Shown one piece after another: positions 26,817-35,892 of a stretch of DNA of 64,000 bases. The first letter of the stretch is position 1; every line of letters begins with the position of its first letter. Below the pieces are notes generated by a model. The model searched no databases, was not told the DNA's origin, and saw only the letters and a program-made list of their open reading frames with translations. The translations under genes were made by a program, and so were the position numbers. Source of the stretch: Duffyella gerundensis (lineage in GTDB: Bacteria > Pseudomonadota > Gammaproteobacteria > Enterobacterales > Enterobacteriaceae); contig NZ_LN907828.1 in assembly GCF_001517405.1 (NCBI RefSeq), positions 310,001-374,000 on the forward strand. Direction: 5' to 3'.

Positions 26817-28415
26817 ATGCGCGCAATGAAAGGCCTTAACCGCCGTCAGTTTATCGCCAGTTCTGCCGTACTTACCGGGGCGGCAACGTTGCCCTGGTCA
26901 CTGTCAGCGTCTGCCGCCCAATCCGCCAGCGCCACGCCCGGCGGTTCACCGCGTCGCGGCGGTGTATTACGCGTTAGCGTCGATCAGGCGGTGAGCATGC
27001 TCCATCCGCATCAGGCGCGCGTCAATCCGGAATACCTGATGACGGAACTGCTTTACAGCGGGTTGACCCGCCTGACGCAGGAGATGAAAGCCGAAGCGGA
27101 TCTGGCCCTCTCCTGGCAGGCCAGCGAAGACCTGACGCAGTGGACCTTCACGCTGCGACCCAACCTGAAATTCAGCGATGGTTCGCCACTGACCGCTGCC
27201 GATGTGGTGGCCAGCCTGCAGGCGCTACTCGATCCGAAAAATGCCTCACCGGCGCTGCACAATATCGGCCCGATCGCCAGGGTCAGCGCCAAAGATGCAA
27301 CCACTTTGTTGATTGAAACGGCTTCGCCCTACGCTGACCTGCCGGTGATGCTGGCCTATCCGGCAGCTAAAGTGATCCCCGCCGCCATCGCGCAGGGTCA
27401 ATATGCTTCGCTAACCAAAGCGGCGTTCGGTGCCGGGCCATTTCAGCTGGTCTCCTACGATCCGGAGCGCAAAATCGTGGTGAAACGCAATCCGCATTAT
27501 TACGATCCGACGCGCCCTTATCTTGATGGCGTGGAAGTGGTGATCTACCCCGACGGCCTGGCGGAGAGTTCGGCGCTGATTTCAGGCGACAGCGATCTGA
27601 TGCTCAGCGCGCAGTCGAGCGAATTTGCCCGGCTGTCCGCCTCTTCTGGCGTGCTGCCGCTGCGTGTGGCTTCGGGTCAGTTTCTTAACGTCAACATGGA
27701 CTGCGATCAGAAACCCTTTAACGATCCGCGCGTGCGCCAGGCGCTGGCGCTGTGTGTGGATCGTCAGGCATCGGTGGATTTTGTTGCGGATGGCTTTGGC
27801 TCGCCGGGCAACGATACGCCGATTAACGCCGCCTACCCCTACTTCGCTGACCTGACTAAAAAAGCGGTGGATTACGGCAAAGCCAAAGGGTTGCTGGCAG
27901 CCGCTGGCTATCCAAATGGTCTGGATATTACGCTGATCGCCTCCGATAAACCGGCCACGCGCACCCAGCTTGGCATTGCCCTGCGTGAGATGGCCAAACC
28001 GGGTGGCTTTCGTATCAACGTGCAGACCATGGCACACAGCACCTATCTCGATCAGGTGTGGAAAAAAGGCAACTTCTACGTCGGCTTTTACAACATGCAG
28101 CCGACCCAGGATGCGGTTTTTTCGCTGCTTTATACCTCAACCGCCGCCTGGAACGAAACGCGCTGGAATAACGCTGAATTTGATCGCGCGGTCAGCGCCG
28201 CACGGCAGACAAAAGATGACGCCCAGCGCGGCGCGCTTTACGGCACCGCGCAGCGGCTGATGCATGATGAGGTTCCCTCGCTGATTCCTGTGTTTTTCGA
28301 CCTGCTCGCGGCCAGCCGTGATTACGTTGGCGGCTACCAGCTGCATCCGCGCGGTGCGGTATTCCGCCTCGATCACAGCTGGCTCACCGCTAACGCGCCG
28401 GTGCGCACGGCGTAA
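26817..28415 (+). CDS. Tat-exported peptide/opine-type ABC substrate-binding protein (SBP family 5)
   Basis: 532 residues. The N-terminus MRAMKGLNRRQFIAS carries a twin-arginine motif (RRQFIA, residues 9-14) followed by a hydrophobic stretch ending ASA, so the protein is folded before export to the periplasm. The mature part is a DppA/OppA-like domain (GGVLRVSVDQAVSMLHPH, TFTLRPNLKFSDGSPLTAADV in part). It delivers the substrate to the downstream permeases. AGGAAGAG box upstream, 21 bases after the M20 gene. Tat export of family-5 binding proteins is seen in some proteobacteria and suggests a cofactor or fast folding. Confidence 0.9.
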   Translation: MRAMKGLNRRQFIASSAVLTGAATLPWSLSASAAQSASATPGGSPRRGGVLRVSVDQAVSMLHPHQARVNPEYLMTELLYSGLTRLTQEMKAEADLALSWQASEDLTQWTFTLRPNLKFSDGSPLTAADVVASLQALLDPKNASPALHNIGPIARVSAKDATTLLIETASPYADLPVMLAYPAAKVIPAAIAQGQYASLTKAAFGAGPFQLVSYDPERKIVVKRNPHYYDPTRPYLDGVEVVIYPDGLAESSALISGDSDLMLSAQSSEFARLSASSGVLPLRVASGQFLNVNMDCDQKPFNDPRVRQALALCVDRQASVDFVADGFGSPGNDTPINAAYPYFADLTKKAVDYGKAKGLLAAAGYPNGLDITLIASDKPATRTQLGIALREMAKPGGFRINVQTMAHSTYLDQVWKKGNFYVGFYNMQPTQDAVFSLLYTSTAAWNETRWNNAEFDRAVSAARQTKDDAQRGALYGTAQRLMHDEVPSLIPVFFDLLAASRDYVGGYQLHPRGAVFRLDHSWLTANAPVRTA

Positions 28416-28424
28416 GGAGCGAAC

Positions 28425-29372
28425 ATGACCGCAAGCTATCTGCTCAAACGACTGCTGTTGATGATTTATACGCTGCTGATCGTATCGCTGCTGGTGTTTG
28501 GCATTACCCAACTGCTGCCAGCAGATGCTGCCGTGACGCTGCTGGGACAGAACGCCACGCCGGAAGCGCTGAACGCGGTGCGGGAGCGGCTGGGTCTGAA
28601 TGCCCCCGCCTGGCTGCAATACTGGCACTGGCTGACGCAGGCGCTGCAGGGCAATTTTGGTGTCTCGATGCGCAACGGGCTGGCGGTTGGGCCCACGCTG
28701 TTTACCGCCCTGTCGCGTTCGCTGCTGCTGGCGGCCTGCGCGCTGCTGCTGATGCTGGTGATTGCGATACCGCTCGGTATCTGGGCCGCGGTTCGTCGCG
28801 GCAAGACCGCCGATGTGCTGGTGAGCGTCATCTCCTATATCGGCATCTCTTTTCCCGAGTTTGTTACCGCCACGCTGGTGCTGCTGCTCTTTGCCGATGT
28901 CTGGCAGATTTTGCCCGTTACCGGCTACGTGCCGCTAAGTGAAAATGTCGTCAGCGGCGTGCAGCACCTGATTTTGCCCTCGATCACCGTCGCGCTGATT
29001 CTGGTCGCGCACGTCTCCCGTATGGTGCGCTCGGAAATGGTTGACGTGCTGCAAACCGATTATGTGCGCGCCGCCTGGCTCAAAGGGTTATCGCGGCGGC
29101 GTATTCTCTGGCGCCATGCGCTCCGCAACGGTCTGTTGCCGACCATCACCATCGTCGCGCTGGATGTCGGTTATCTGCTCGGTGGCATTGTGGTGGTGGA
29201 AGAGATCTTTGCGATTCCCGGTATTGGCCGTGAACTGATTGTCGCCGTGCAGGCGCGCGATCTGCCCACTATTCAGGCGGGCGTGATGATTCTGGCTGCC
29301 ACCTATTCGGTGGTCAATTTTCTTGCCGATCTGGCCTACGTTGTTCTCGATAAGCGGATCTCCTATGCCTGA
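28425..29372 (+). CDS. ABC transporter permease, DppB type
   Basis: 315 residues, six membrane spans, N-terminal span with KRLLLMIYTLL and the conserved NTLGLNAP-like RERLGLNAPAWLQYW region. The EAA coupling loop is MVDVLQTDYVRAAWLKGLSRRRIL in part, near residue 205. Forms the inner-membrane channel with the DppC-type partner, which overlaps its end by eight bases. Confidence 0.9.
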   Translation: MTASYLLKRLLLMIYTLLIVSLLVFGITQLLPADAAVTLLGQNATPEALNAVRERLGLNAPAWLQYWHWLTQALQGNFGVSMRNGLAVGPTLFTALSRSLLLAACALLLMLVIAIPLGIWAAVRRGKTADVLVSVISYIGISFPEFVTATLVLLLFADVWQILPVTGYVPLSENVVSGVQHLILPSITVALILVAHVSRMVRSEMVDVLQTDYVRAAWLKGLSRRRILWRHALRNGLLPTITIVALDVGYLLGGIVVVEEIFAIPGIGRELIVAVQARDLPTIQAGVMILAATYSVVNFLADLAYVVLDKRISYA

Positions 29373-30192
29373 CCTGTTCAAACGTTTGCTCACTTCACCG
29401 CAGGGTGCCGCTGGCGTGCTGATTTTATCGCTGGCGCTGCTGATGGTGATTGGCGGAGCGCACATTGCCCCTTTTGATCCTGAATCGATCTCTATTCTCA
29501 GTCGTTATAAGCCGCCCGGTGAATTGCACTGGTTTGGCACCGACCAAATGGGCCGCGACATCTTTAGTCGGGTCATGGTCGGCGCCCGCTCAACCATTTT
29601 ACTGTCGCTGCTGGCGACGGCGCTGGCGATGATCATCGGCTCGGTGCTTGGCACGGCCAGCGCCTATCTGGGCGGCAAGCTGGACGAGTTTATGATGCGC
29701 ACCATGGATGCGGTGATGGCAATTCCCAGCCTGCTGTTTGCGCTGCTGATTGTCAGTACGCTCGGGCAAAGCAGCCTCAATGCGGTGCTGGCGATCACCA
29801 TCGCGTTTGTGCCGGGCATGGTCCGCATCTCCCGCAGCGTGGCGCTGGCCGCCCGCCAGCAGGATTACATCAGCGCGGCCATCGCGCGGGGCGAAGCGGC
29901 CCACTACATCATTCTGCGGGAAATGCTGCCCAACATACTGGCGCCGATTATCGTCGAGGCCACCATTCGCGTCGCCTTTGCCATCATGCTTTTCGCCACG
30001 CTGAGCTTTCTCGGTTTAGGCGCACAGCCGCCCGAGCCGGAATGGGGCCTGATGGTCTCGGAGGCGCGAGCCTACTTCTTTAACGCGCCGTGGATGATGA
30101 TGATTCCAGGCCTGGCGATTGCGCTGGTGGCTATCGGCTTTAACCTGCTCGGCGACGGGCTGCGTGACGTACTTAATCCAGGGAGTCACTGA
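29365..30192 (+). CDS. ABC transporter permease, DppC type
   Basis: 275 residues from the ATG at 29365, which overlaps the dppB-like stop by eight bases; the longer frame is not used. One cytoplasmic-start span followed by the typical GTDQMGRDIFSRVMVGARSTI segment (residue 53 on), five more spans, and the coupling loop YISAAIARGEAAHYIILRE in part. Second permease subunit of the peptide-type importer. Confidence 0.9.
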   Translation: MPDLFKRLLTSPQGAAGVLILSLALLMVIGGAHIAPFDPESISILSRYKPPGELHWFGTDQMGRDIFSRVMVGARSTILLSLLATALAMIIGSVLGTASAYLGGKLDEFMMRTMDAVMAIPSLLFALLIVSTLGQSSLNAVLAITIAFVPGMVRISRSVALAARQQDYISAAIARGEAAHYIILREMLPNILAPIIVEATIRVAFAIMLFATLSFLGLGAQPPEPEWGLMVSEARAYFFNAPWMMMIPGLAIALVAIGFNLLGDGLRDVLNPGSH

Positions 30193-31826
30193 TGACTGAT
30201 TCTGCGCCGGTATTAGCCGTAGAAAATTACAGCCTTGACTTCGCGTTATCCCGCGATCGGTTTCTGCCGGTGCTACGCGATATCAATATGCAGATTATGC
30301 CGGGCGATGTGCTGGGCCTGGTCGGTGAATCGGGGTCCGGTAAAACGACCTTAGGCTGGGCGATCATGCGCTGGCTGGCGGGCAATGCGCACGAACGCCA
30401 GGGCGATATCCGCCTCAATGGCCACAGCCTGCGCAGCGCATCGGCCGCGACGTTAATGACGCTACGCGGCGCAAAGTTGGGAATGATTTTTCAGGATCCC
30501 AGTGCATCGCTGAATCCGACGTTAACGCTGGGTGAGCAGGTGACAGAAGTGCTGCGACGTCATCGCGGCTTATCGGCGCGGGAAGCCCAGGAGCTGGGCG
30601 AATCGCTGCTGCATGATGTCGATCTCAAACAGCCGGCACGCATGATGCGGCGCTATCCACATCAGGTTTCCGGCGGTGAAAAGCAGCGCATCCTGATTGC
30701 CACCGCCTTTGCCTGCCAGCCCGACTGCCTGATATTTGATGAGCCGACCACGGCGCTGGACGTGATCAGTGCGGCGCAAATCCTCGATCTGTATGAGCGA
30801 CTGCGCGAAGAGACCGGCGTGGCGTCGCTCTATATCTCTCACGATCTGGCGCTGGTTTCCCGGGTAGCCAACCGGGTCTGCGTGCTGGAACAGGGCCGTA
30901 TTGTCGAGCAGGCAGAGACCCGTAGTCTGTTCAGCCAACCGCAACACAGCTACACGCGCCGATTGATTAACGCGGTGCCCGATCCGCAGCATCGGCTGGT
31001 GCCGGATGCCGCGGGCAGCCAGCCGCTGTTGTCGCTTAATGACATTACCATCGACTATGGCAAAGCGGGACTGCTTGATCGCCTGTTCAGGCGTGAAGCC
31101 AATACCACCCGTGCGGCAAATGGCGTTTCCCTGACGTTGCATCAGGGCGAAATTGTCGGCGTGGTGGGGGAATCGGGCTCAGGCAAATCGTCATTAGGCA
31201 AAGCGCTTTCCGGGCTGGTGCCGTTCAGCGGCAACATCGATTTTTGCGGCCAGACGCTATACGGACGAGCGCAGATGGATAAAGCGTATCGCCGTCGCGT
31301 GCAGATGATTTTTCAGCATCCCGACGCCTCGCTCAATCCGCGCATGACCGTTGGCGAGATCATTGCCCGCCCGCTGCGATTGTATGGCCTGCCAGCAGGT
31401 GAAACGCTGGCGCAGGCGGTGGCACGTCTGCTCACCGAAGTCCGTCTGCCGCCAGAGTTTGCCCAGCGTTATCCGCATGCCTTGTCAGGCGGGCAAAAAC
31501 AGCGCGTGGCGATTGCCCGCGCGTTTGCTCATCCGCCCGACGTGGTGATCTGCGATGAAATTACCGCCGCGCTGGATGTCTCGGTGCAGGCCACCATCAT
31601 CGAACTACTGCTGGAACTGCGCCGCCGTTATGGCACCGCCTACCTGTTCATTACCCACGATCTGAACCTGGTTCGGCAGATTGCCCATCGCGTGGCGGTA
31701 ATGTACCGCGGCGATATGGTCGAAGTGCTGCCCGGCGCAGAGATGTCCACGCTGGCACAACACGCTTACACCCGCGCACTGCTTGCAGCGGTGCATATTC
31801 CTGAAGTAGCCAGCTCTGCGGCTTAA
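30192..31826 (+). CDS. Fused dual ABC ATPase (DppD-DppF type)
   Basis: 544 residues with two complete nucleotide-binding domains: Walker A GESGSGKTT at 45-53 and GESGSGKSS in the second half, signatures VSGGEKQR and LSGGQKQR, Walker B DEPTTALD and DEITAALD (Ile replaces the usual Pro in the second). Start overlaps the DppC stop as ATGA. Powers the importer; fusion of the DppD and DppF subunits is a common variant for peptide, glutathione and related systems (for example GsiA). Confidence 0.95.
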   Translation: MTDSAPVLAVENYSLDFALSRDRFLPVLRDINMQIMPGDVLGLVGESGSGKTTLGWAIMRWLAGNAHERQGDIRLNGHSLRSASAATLMTLRGAKLGMIFQDPSASLNPTLTLGEQVTEVLRRHRGLSAREAQELGESLLHDVDLKQPARMMRRYPHQVSGGEKQRILIATAFACQPDCLIFDEPTTALDVISAAQILDLYERLREETGVASLYISHDLALVSRVANRVCVLEQGRIVEQAETRSLFSQPQHSYTRRLINAVPDPQHRLVPDAAGSQPLLSLNDITIDYGKAGLLDRLFRREANTTRAANGVSLTLHQGEIVGVVGESGSGKSSLGKALSGLVPFSGNIDFCGQTLYGRAQMDKAYRRRVQMIFQHPDASLNPRMTVGEIIARPLRLYGLPAGETLAQAVARLLTEVRLPPEFAQRYPHALSGGQKQRVAIARAFAHPPDVVICDEITAALDVSVQATIIELLLELRRRYGTAYLFITHDLNLVRQIAHRVAVMYRGDMVEVLPGAEMSTLAQHAYTRALLAAVHIPEVASSAA

Positions 31827-31836
31827 TGAGAAACGC

Positions 31837-33054
31837 ATGAATCCTGAACAGTTAATCCATCATATTGATCGCGAATTTTGTCTCTCGTTTCTGGCAAAAA
31901 TGGTCCAGCACAAAAGTTACAGCGCGACCGATGGCGAGCGCGAACTGGCGAAATACATGGCGGCGCAGATGACGCAGCTGGGGCTTGAGACCGAGCTACA
32001 ACAGGTACCCGGCGACAGACTAAACGCCATTGGCCGCCTTGCTGGCAGCGGCGGCGGCAACAGCCTCCTGTTCAATGGGCATTTGGATACCAATCCGGTG
32101 ACCGAAGGCTGGACGGTGGATCCGTGGCAGGGAAAAATTGACGACCGTTTCATCTATGGCATTGGCGTGTCGAACATGAAAGCCGGTGACGCCGCCTATT
32201 TTTGCGCGTTAAAAACGCTGATCGATGCCGGAGTCACACTCAAAGGCGATGTCATTCTGACCTATGTGGTTGGCGAGTTGCAGGGCGGCATTGGCACGCT
32301 GGCTGCCATAGAGCAAGGCGTGCGCGCTGACTACTTTATTAATGCCGAACCCACGGATTTGCAGGCGCTCACCATGCATGCTGGTTCGTTGATGTTTACC
32401 ATTGAGCTGACTGGCGATACGCGCCACCTTTCGAAACGCGAAGAAGCCGTGGATGCTATCGGCGCAGCGGTAGAGCTGATTCCCCAGATCAATACCATGA
32501 CCTTTAGCGGCGCAAAAACTGAGGCGCATCGTAAAATTAATCGTGGTCACATTGGCACCGTTCACGGTGCGTTAGGACGCGAGCTGGAAGAGTGGCGGCC
32601 GCCACAGGTCGCAGATTTTGCCAGATTAAAAGGCTCGGCGCGCTTTGCGCCAGGGCAAACGGTTGAGGGCGTACTGGCCGATCTGCAGGCACTGCTCGAC
32701 AAACTGTGCCAACGCCATCCCGGACTGAAGGCAGCACTTTTCGATGACGGCATACGGGATAAGCCCACCATGCTGCCGTTTGAAGTTTCCCCTGATTCGC
32801 CCATCGTCAAAGCGGTCAATCGCGCCTGGAAAAGCGTGCGCGGCACGGAGCAGCCCACCGGCGTCATCACCCCACCCGCTTTTTTTGGTACCGATGCGGC
32901 ACACCTTTATCAACATGCGGGCATGGCGGGCGTGGTCTGCGGCCCAGGCGGTAAGTACAACACCATGCCGGATGAGCGCGTTGAAATCAGCGAGTTTCTC
33001 GATATGGTGCGCATCTATCTGCTGGCTATTCTGGAGATTTGTCAGCCGAACTGA
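31837..33054 (+). CDS. M20-family protein with altered metal site
   Basis: 405 residues, ten bases after the ATPase gene. The fold is M20: H82 and D84 in NGHLDT are intact, but the bridging aspartate is N113 (GVSNMKAG), the second glutamate of the EE pair is L148 (VGELQGG), and the terminal histidine has no counterpart in GGKYNTMPDE (371-380). E147 and E171 remain. The ArgE/DapE deacylase family is the nearest. It may use a single metal, have another chemistry or be a binding protein. The M20 gene at the front of the operon is canonical, so the two are not redundant copies. Confidence 0.75.
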   Translation: MNPEQLIHHIDREFCLSFLAKMVQHKSYSATDGERELAKYMAAQMTQLGLETELQQVPGDRLNAIGRLAGSGGGNSLLFNGHLDTNPVTEGWTVDPWQGKIDDRFIYGIGVSNMKAGDAAYFCALKTLIDAGVTLKGDVILTYVVGELQGGIGTLAAIEQGVRADYFINAEPTDLQALTMHAGSLMFTIELTGDTRHLSKREEAVDAIGAAVELIPQINTMTFSGAKTEAHRKINRGHIGTVHGALGRELEEWRPPQVADFARLKGSARFAPGQTVEGVLADLQALLDKLCQRHPGLKAALFDDGIRDKPTMLPFEVSPDSPIVKAVNRAWKSVRGTEQPTGVITPPAFFGTDAAHLYQHAGMAGVVCGPGGKYNTMPDERVEISEFLDMVRIYLLAILEICQPN

Positions 33055-33258
33055 ATGCTGCGGCGCGGCAAAAGAACGGCACAGATAAGAGCGGACTGGC
33101 GGGCGGAGAGGTTTTCCGCCCGCAGAGATGATGGCGTGATTGTAGAGCGACGTTCATCTGGGAAATCCTGCTAAAATCGCCGATCGAGCAAACAGCGTTG
33201 GCGATCTGGCAAAATAAACCGCATGGAACCGTCACGTCCCGCTTGCGGCAAGATAATA

Positions 33259-34011
33259 TTATCCCTGACCGAAGATGTTGATTACCGCATCCAGATGTTC
33301 CTTCATCGCCTTTTTGGCAGCCCGACTGTCGCGTGCTTCCAGCGCGGTCAGAATCTCAAGGTGTTCACTCTCTGAACGGTGCGGCATATCCTGCGGGGTG
33401 TAATGTTGTTGCAGGCTGCGGAACATGGTGCCGTAACGATGGCCCAGCAGATGAGCGATAATAAACGCGTAAGCGGGATTGCCGCTGGCCTGCGCAATGC
33501 GAATGTGGAATAAACGATCGCCCGGATGGGTGGCTGAACCCTGGCGATTATCGCGGCAGTTTTGCTCATACGCCTGCCTGATCGCCGCCAGTTCTTCATC
33601 GCTGGCGTTTCTTGCCGCCAGTGCCGCCGTTTCAGGCTCAATTAACCGGCGGGTTTGCAGCAGGGAAAACGGCGGCAGCTCAGCGGTGAAATCGAGTTCA
33701 ATATTCAACTCATCATCAACATCGGTCCACTGATTGCGGCCCGCCTGCGACATGACCGGTTCCCGGGAAGACGCGCCCGGCTGCTGACGCACGATCACAC
33801 CGTTGCCAACGCGCACATCCACCAGCCCAATCACCTCCAGCGCAATCAGTGCCTCACGCACCGAAGCGCGACTGACCTGCAACTGACTGGCCAGCTCACG
33901 CTCGGCTGGCAGACGACTGCCCGGCGGAAATTCGTTGTTATCAATCAGCTGTTTAAGCTGGTCAGCTATCTGCCTGTAAATTCTTGGGTTTTCTAATTTT
34001 TTTATCGGCAT
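33259..34011 (-). CDS. GntR family regulator with FCD domain
   Basis: 250 residues from the ATG at 34011 (CAGG box). wHTH at 10-70 (LPAERELASQLQVSRASVREAL in part) and an FCD all-helical effector domain, with metal-type histidines in LFHIRIA, GHRYGT and SEHLEIL. It is divergent from the L-fucose operon, at 223 bases, and is the likely local repressor; its effector would be a pathway intermediate such as L-fuconate. Confidence 0.9.
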   Translation of the reverse strand: MPIKKLENPRIYRQIADQLKQLIDNNEFPPGSRLPAERELASQLQVSRASVREALIALEVIGLVDVRVGNGVIVRQQPGASSREPVMSQAGRNQWTDVDDELNIELDFTAELPPFSLLQTRRLIEPETAALAARNASDEELAAIRQAYEQNCRDNRQGSATHPGDRLFHIRIAQASGNPAYAFIIAHLLGHRYGTMFRSLQQHYTPQDMPHRSESEHLEILTALEARDSRAAKKAMKEHLDAVINIFGQG

Positions 34012-34101
34012 CGGACACCTGAGTTCAATTCTTTTTAAGTGATTTAGCCAGCATTTTCGCGACAAAAATATTGCTGATTTGTTTTATGCATGTAAAAAGT
34101 T

Positions 34102-34109
34102 GGTTAACC
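34102..34109. promoter_or_regulatory. GGTTAACC palindrome in the fucose control region
   Basis: A perfect eight-base palindrome, extended to TTGGTTAACCGA, in the 223-base gap between the FCD regulator and the first fucose gene. FCD-type GntR proteins bind short palindromes of the TGGT/ACCA kind, so it is a candidate operator only. Confidence 0.3.
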
Positions 34110-34234
34110 GAAATGCGTTTTAAGCAGCAGCTTGCTGAACATCTTATCAAAAAGCACCTGTTTAAACGCCTTTTTTTCGCCTTTAATGGCCTGACCATTA
34201 GACCTATAAAGCGGCACGTAATGGGGAAATTGCT

Positions 34235-34975
34235 ATGAACCTGGCAGGGAAAAAAGTTTTGATCACCGCCGCCGGACAGGGCATCGGTTTTAACACCGCG
34301 ACGCTGTTTGCCCGCGAAGGCGCAGAGGTGATTGCGACCGACATTAACATCAGCGCGCTGGAGGGAATTCCCGGCATCACACCGCGTCTGCTCGACGTCA
34401 CGGATGCGCAGGCCATTGCCGCCCTCGCCGCAGAAAGCGGCCCGCTCGACGTGCTCTTTAACTGCGCGGGGGTGGTGCACAGCGGCGACATTCTGACCTG
34501 CAGCGAGCAGGAATGGCAGTTCGCACTGGATCTCAACGTCACGGCGATGTTCCGCATGATCCGCGCGTTTTTGCCCGCCATGCTGGCGCGTAACCGCGGC
34601 TCGGTGATCAACATGTCCTCGGTCGCCTCGAGTATCAAAGGCGTGCCAAACCGTTTTGCTTACAGCGCTTCCAAAGCGGCGGTGATCGGCCTGACCCGCT
34701 CTGTGGCGGCGGACTATGTGACCCGCGGCATTCGCTGCAACGCGATTTGTCCGGGCACCGTGGAATCACCCTCGCTGCGTCAGCGTATCGCCGCACAGGC
34801 GCAGGCCGAAGGCCGCAGCGAAGCTGAAGTGTACGACGCCTTTGTGGCCCGGCAGCCGATTGGCCGCATTGGCAAAACCGAAGAGATCGCTCAGCTGGCG
34901 CTCTATCTCGCTTCTGATGCCAGCTCATACACCACCGGCACGGTGCAAATTATCGACGGCGGCTGGAGTAATTAA
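34235..34975 (+). CDS. 2-keto-3-deoxy-L-fuconate dehydrogenase (SDR)
   Basis: 246 residues. Classical SDR: cofactor loop TAAGQGIG at 12-19, serine in NMSSVAS, catalytic tyrosine-lysine YSASK. It resembles the SDRs of the non-phosphorylating L-fucose pathway of Xanthomonas and Burkholderia (also human BDH2), and oxidises 2-keto-3-deoxy-L-fuconate to the 2,4-diketo compound. The context with a fuconate dehydratase and a FAH hydrolase makes this reaction the best fit. First gene of the operon, GGGGA box eight bases upstream. Confidence 0.85.
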   Translation: MNLAGKKVLITAAGQGIGFNTATLFAREGAEVIATDINISALEGIPGITPRLLDVTDAQAIAALAAESGPLDVLFNCAGVVHSGDILTCSEQEWQFALDLNVTAMFRMIRAFLPAMLARNRGSVINMSSVASSIKGVPNRFAYSASKAAVIGLTRSVAADYVTRGIRCNAICPGTVESPSLRQRIAAQAQAEGRSEAEVYDAFVARQPIGRIGKTEEIAQLALYLASDASSYTTGTVQIIDGGWSN

Positions 34976-35022
34976 TCCTCCGCGGCGTCATCACGCTGAC
35001 TTTCCTGGAAGGAAAATAACAC

Positions 35023-35865
35023 ATGAAATTATTACGTTACGGCAGCGCAGGTGCAGAACGTCCGGGTCTGCTGGACAGCCAGGGCAACATACGTGACCTC
35101 AGCGACCATATCACTGATGTGGCAGGCGATGCGTTGCAGCCTGCTGCGCTGGATGCCCTGCGCAAGCTTGACCCTGAAAGTCTGCCGCTGGTCAGCGATG
35201 CATCGCGCCTTGGTGCCTGCGTCGGCAACGTGGGAAAATTTATCTGCATCGGCCTGAATTATGCCGATCACGCTGAAGAGACCGGCGCGGAGATCCCGAA
35301 AGAACCGATCATCTTCAGTAAATGGACCAGCGCCATCGTCGGGCCAAACGATGATGTCGAAATCCCGCGCGACTCGGTGAAGACCGACTGGGAAGTAGAA
35401 CTTGGCGTGGTGATCGGCACCGGCGGCCGTTACATCAGCGAAGCCGATGCGATGTCGCACGTGGCGGGCTATTGCGTGATCAACGATGTCTCTGAACGCG
35501 AGTTCCAGATTGAACGCGGCGGCACCTGGGATAAAGGCAAAGGCTGCGACACCTTTGGCCCGACCGGCCCGTGGCTGGTCACCGCAGACGAGATCCCCGA
35601 TCCGCATCAGCTGGATCTGTGGCTGGAAGTGGACGGCAAGCGTTATCAGAACGGCAATACCCGCACCATGATTTTTCGCGTACCGGAAATCATCAGCTAC
35701 CTCAGCCGTTTTATGAGCCTGCAACCCGGCGACATCATCTCCACCGGCACACCGCCGGGCGTTGGATTAGGGCAAAAACCGCCGGTTTATCTCAAAGCGG
35801 GTCAGGTGATGCGCCTGGGAATTGAAGGTTTGGGCGAGCAGCGTCAGCAGACGGTGCAGGCATAA
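35023..35865 (+). CDS. FAH-family hydrolase (2,4-diketo-3-deoxy-L-fuconate hydrolase)
   Basis: 280 residues. FAH fold with GLNYADHAEE at 77-86 and the metal-binding E124 and E126 in DWEVELG, plus NDVSEREFQ. In the non-phosphorylating fucose pathway this family splits 2,4-diketo-3-deoxy-L-fuconate to pyruvate and L-lactate with Mg or Mn. Cytoplasmic. Ureidoglycolate lyase annotations for such proteins are common but the neighbours support the sugar-acid role. Confidence 0.85.
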   Translation: MKLLRYGSAGAERPGLLDSQGNIRDLSDHITDVAGDALQPAALDALRKLDPESLPLVSDASRLGACVGNVGKFICIGLNYADHAEETGAEIPKEPIIFSKWTSAIVGPNDDVEIPRDSVKTDWEVELGVVIGTGGRYISEADAMSHVAGYCVINDVSEREFQIERGGTWDKGKGCDTFGPTGPWLVTADEIPDPHQLDLWLEVDGKRYQNGNTRTMIFRVPEIISYLSRFMSLQPGDIISTGTPPGVGLGQKPPVYLKAGQVMRLGIEGLGEQRQQTVQA

Positions 35866-35892
35866 CGCAGCACGCGCTAAAGGAAATTTGCG

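Noticed and set aside
31257..31478. Small antisense frames in the ABC ATPase region
   Set aside because: Each is inside a conserved gene with intact Walker motifs.
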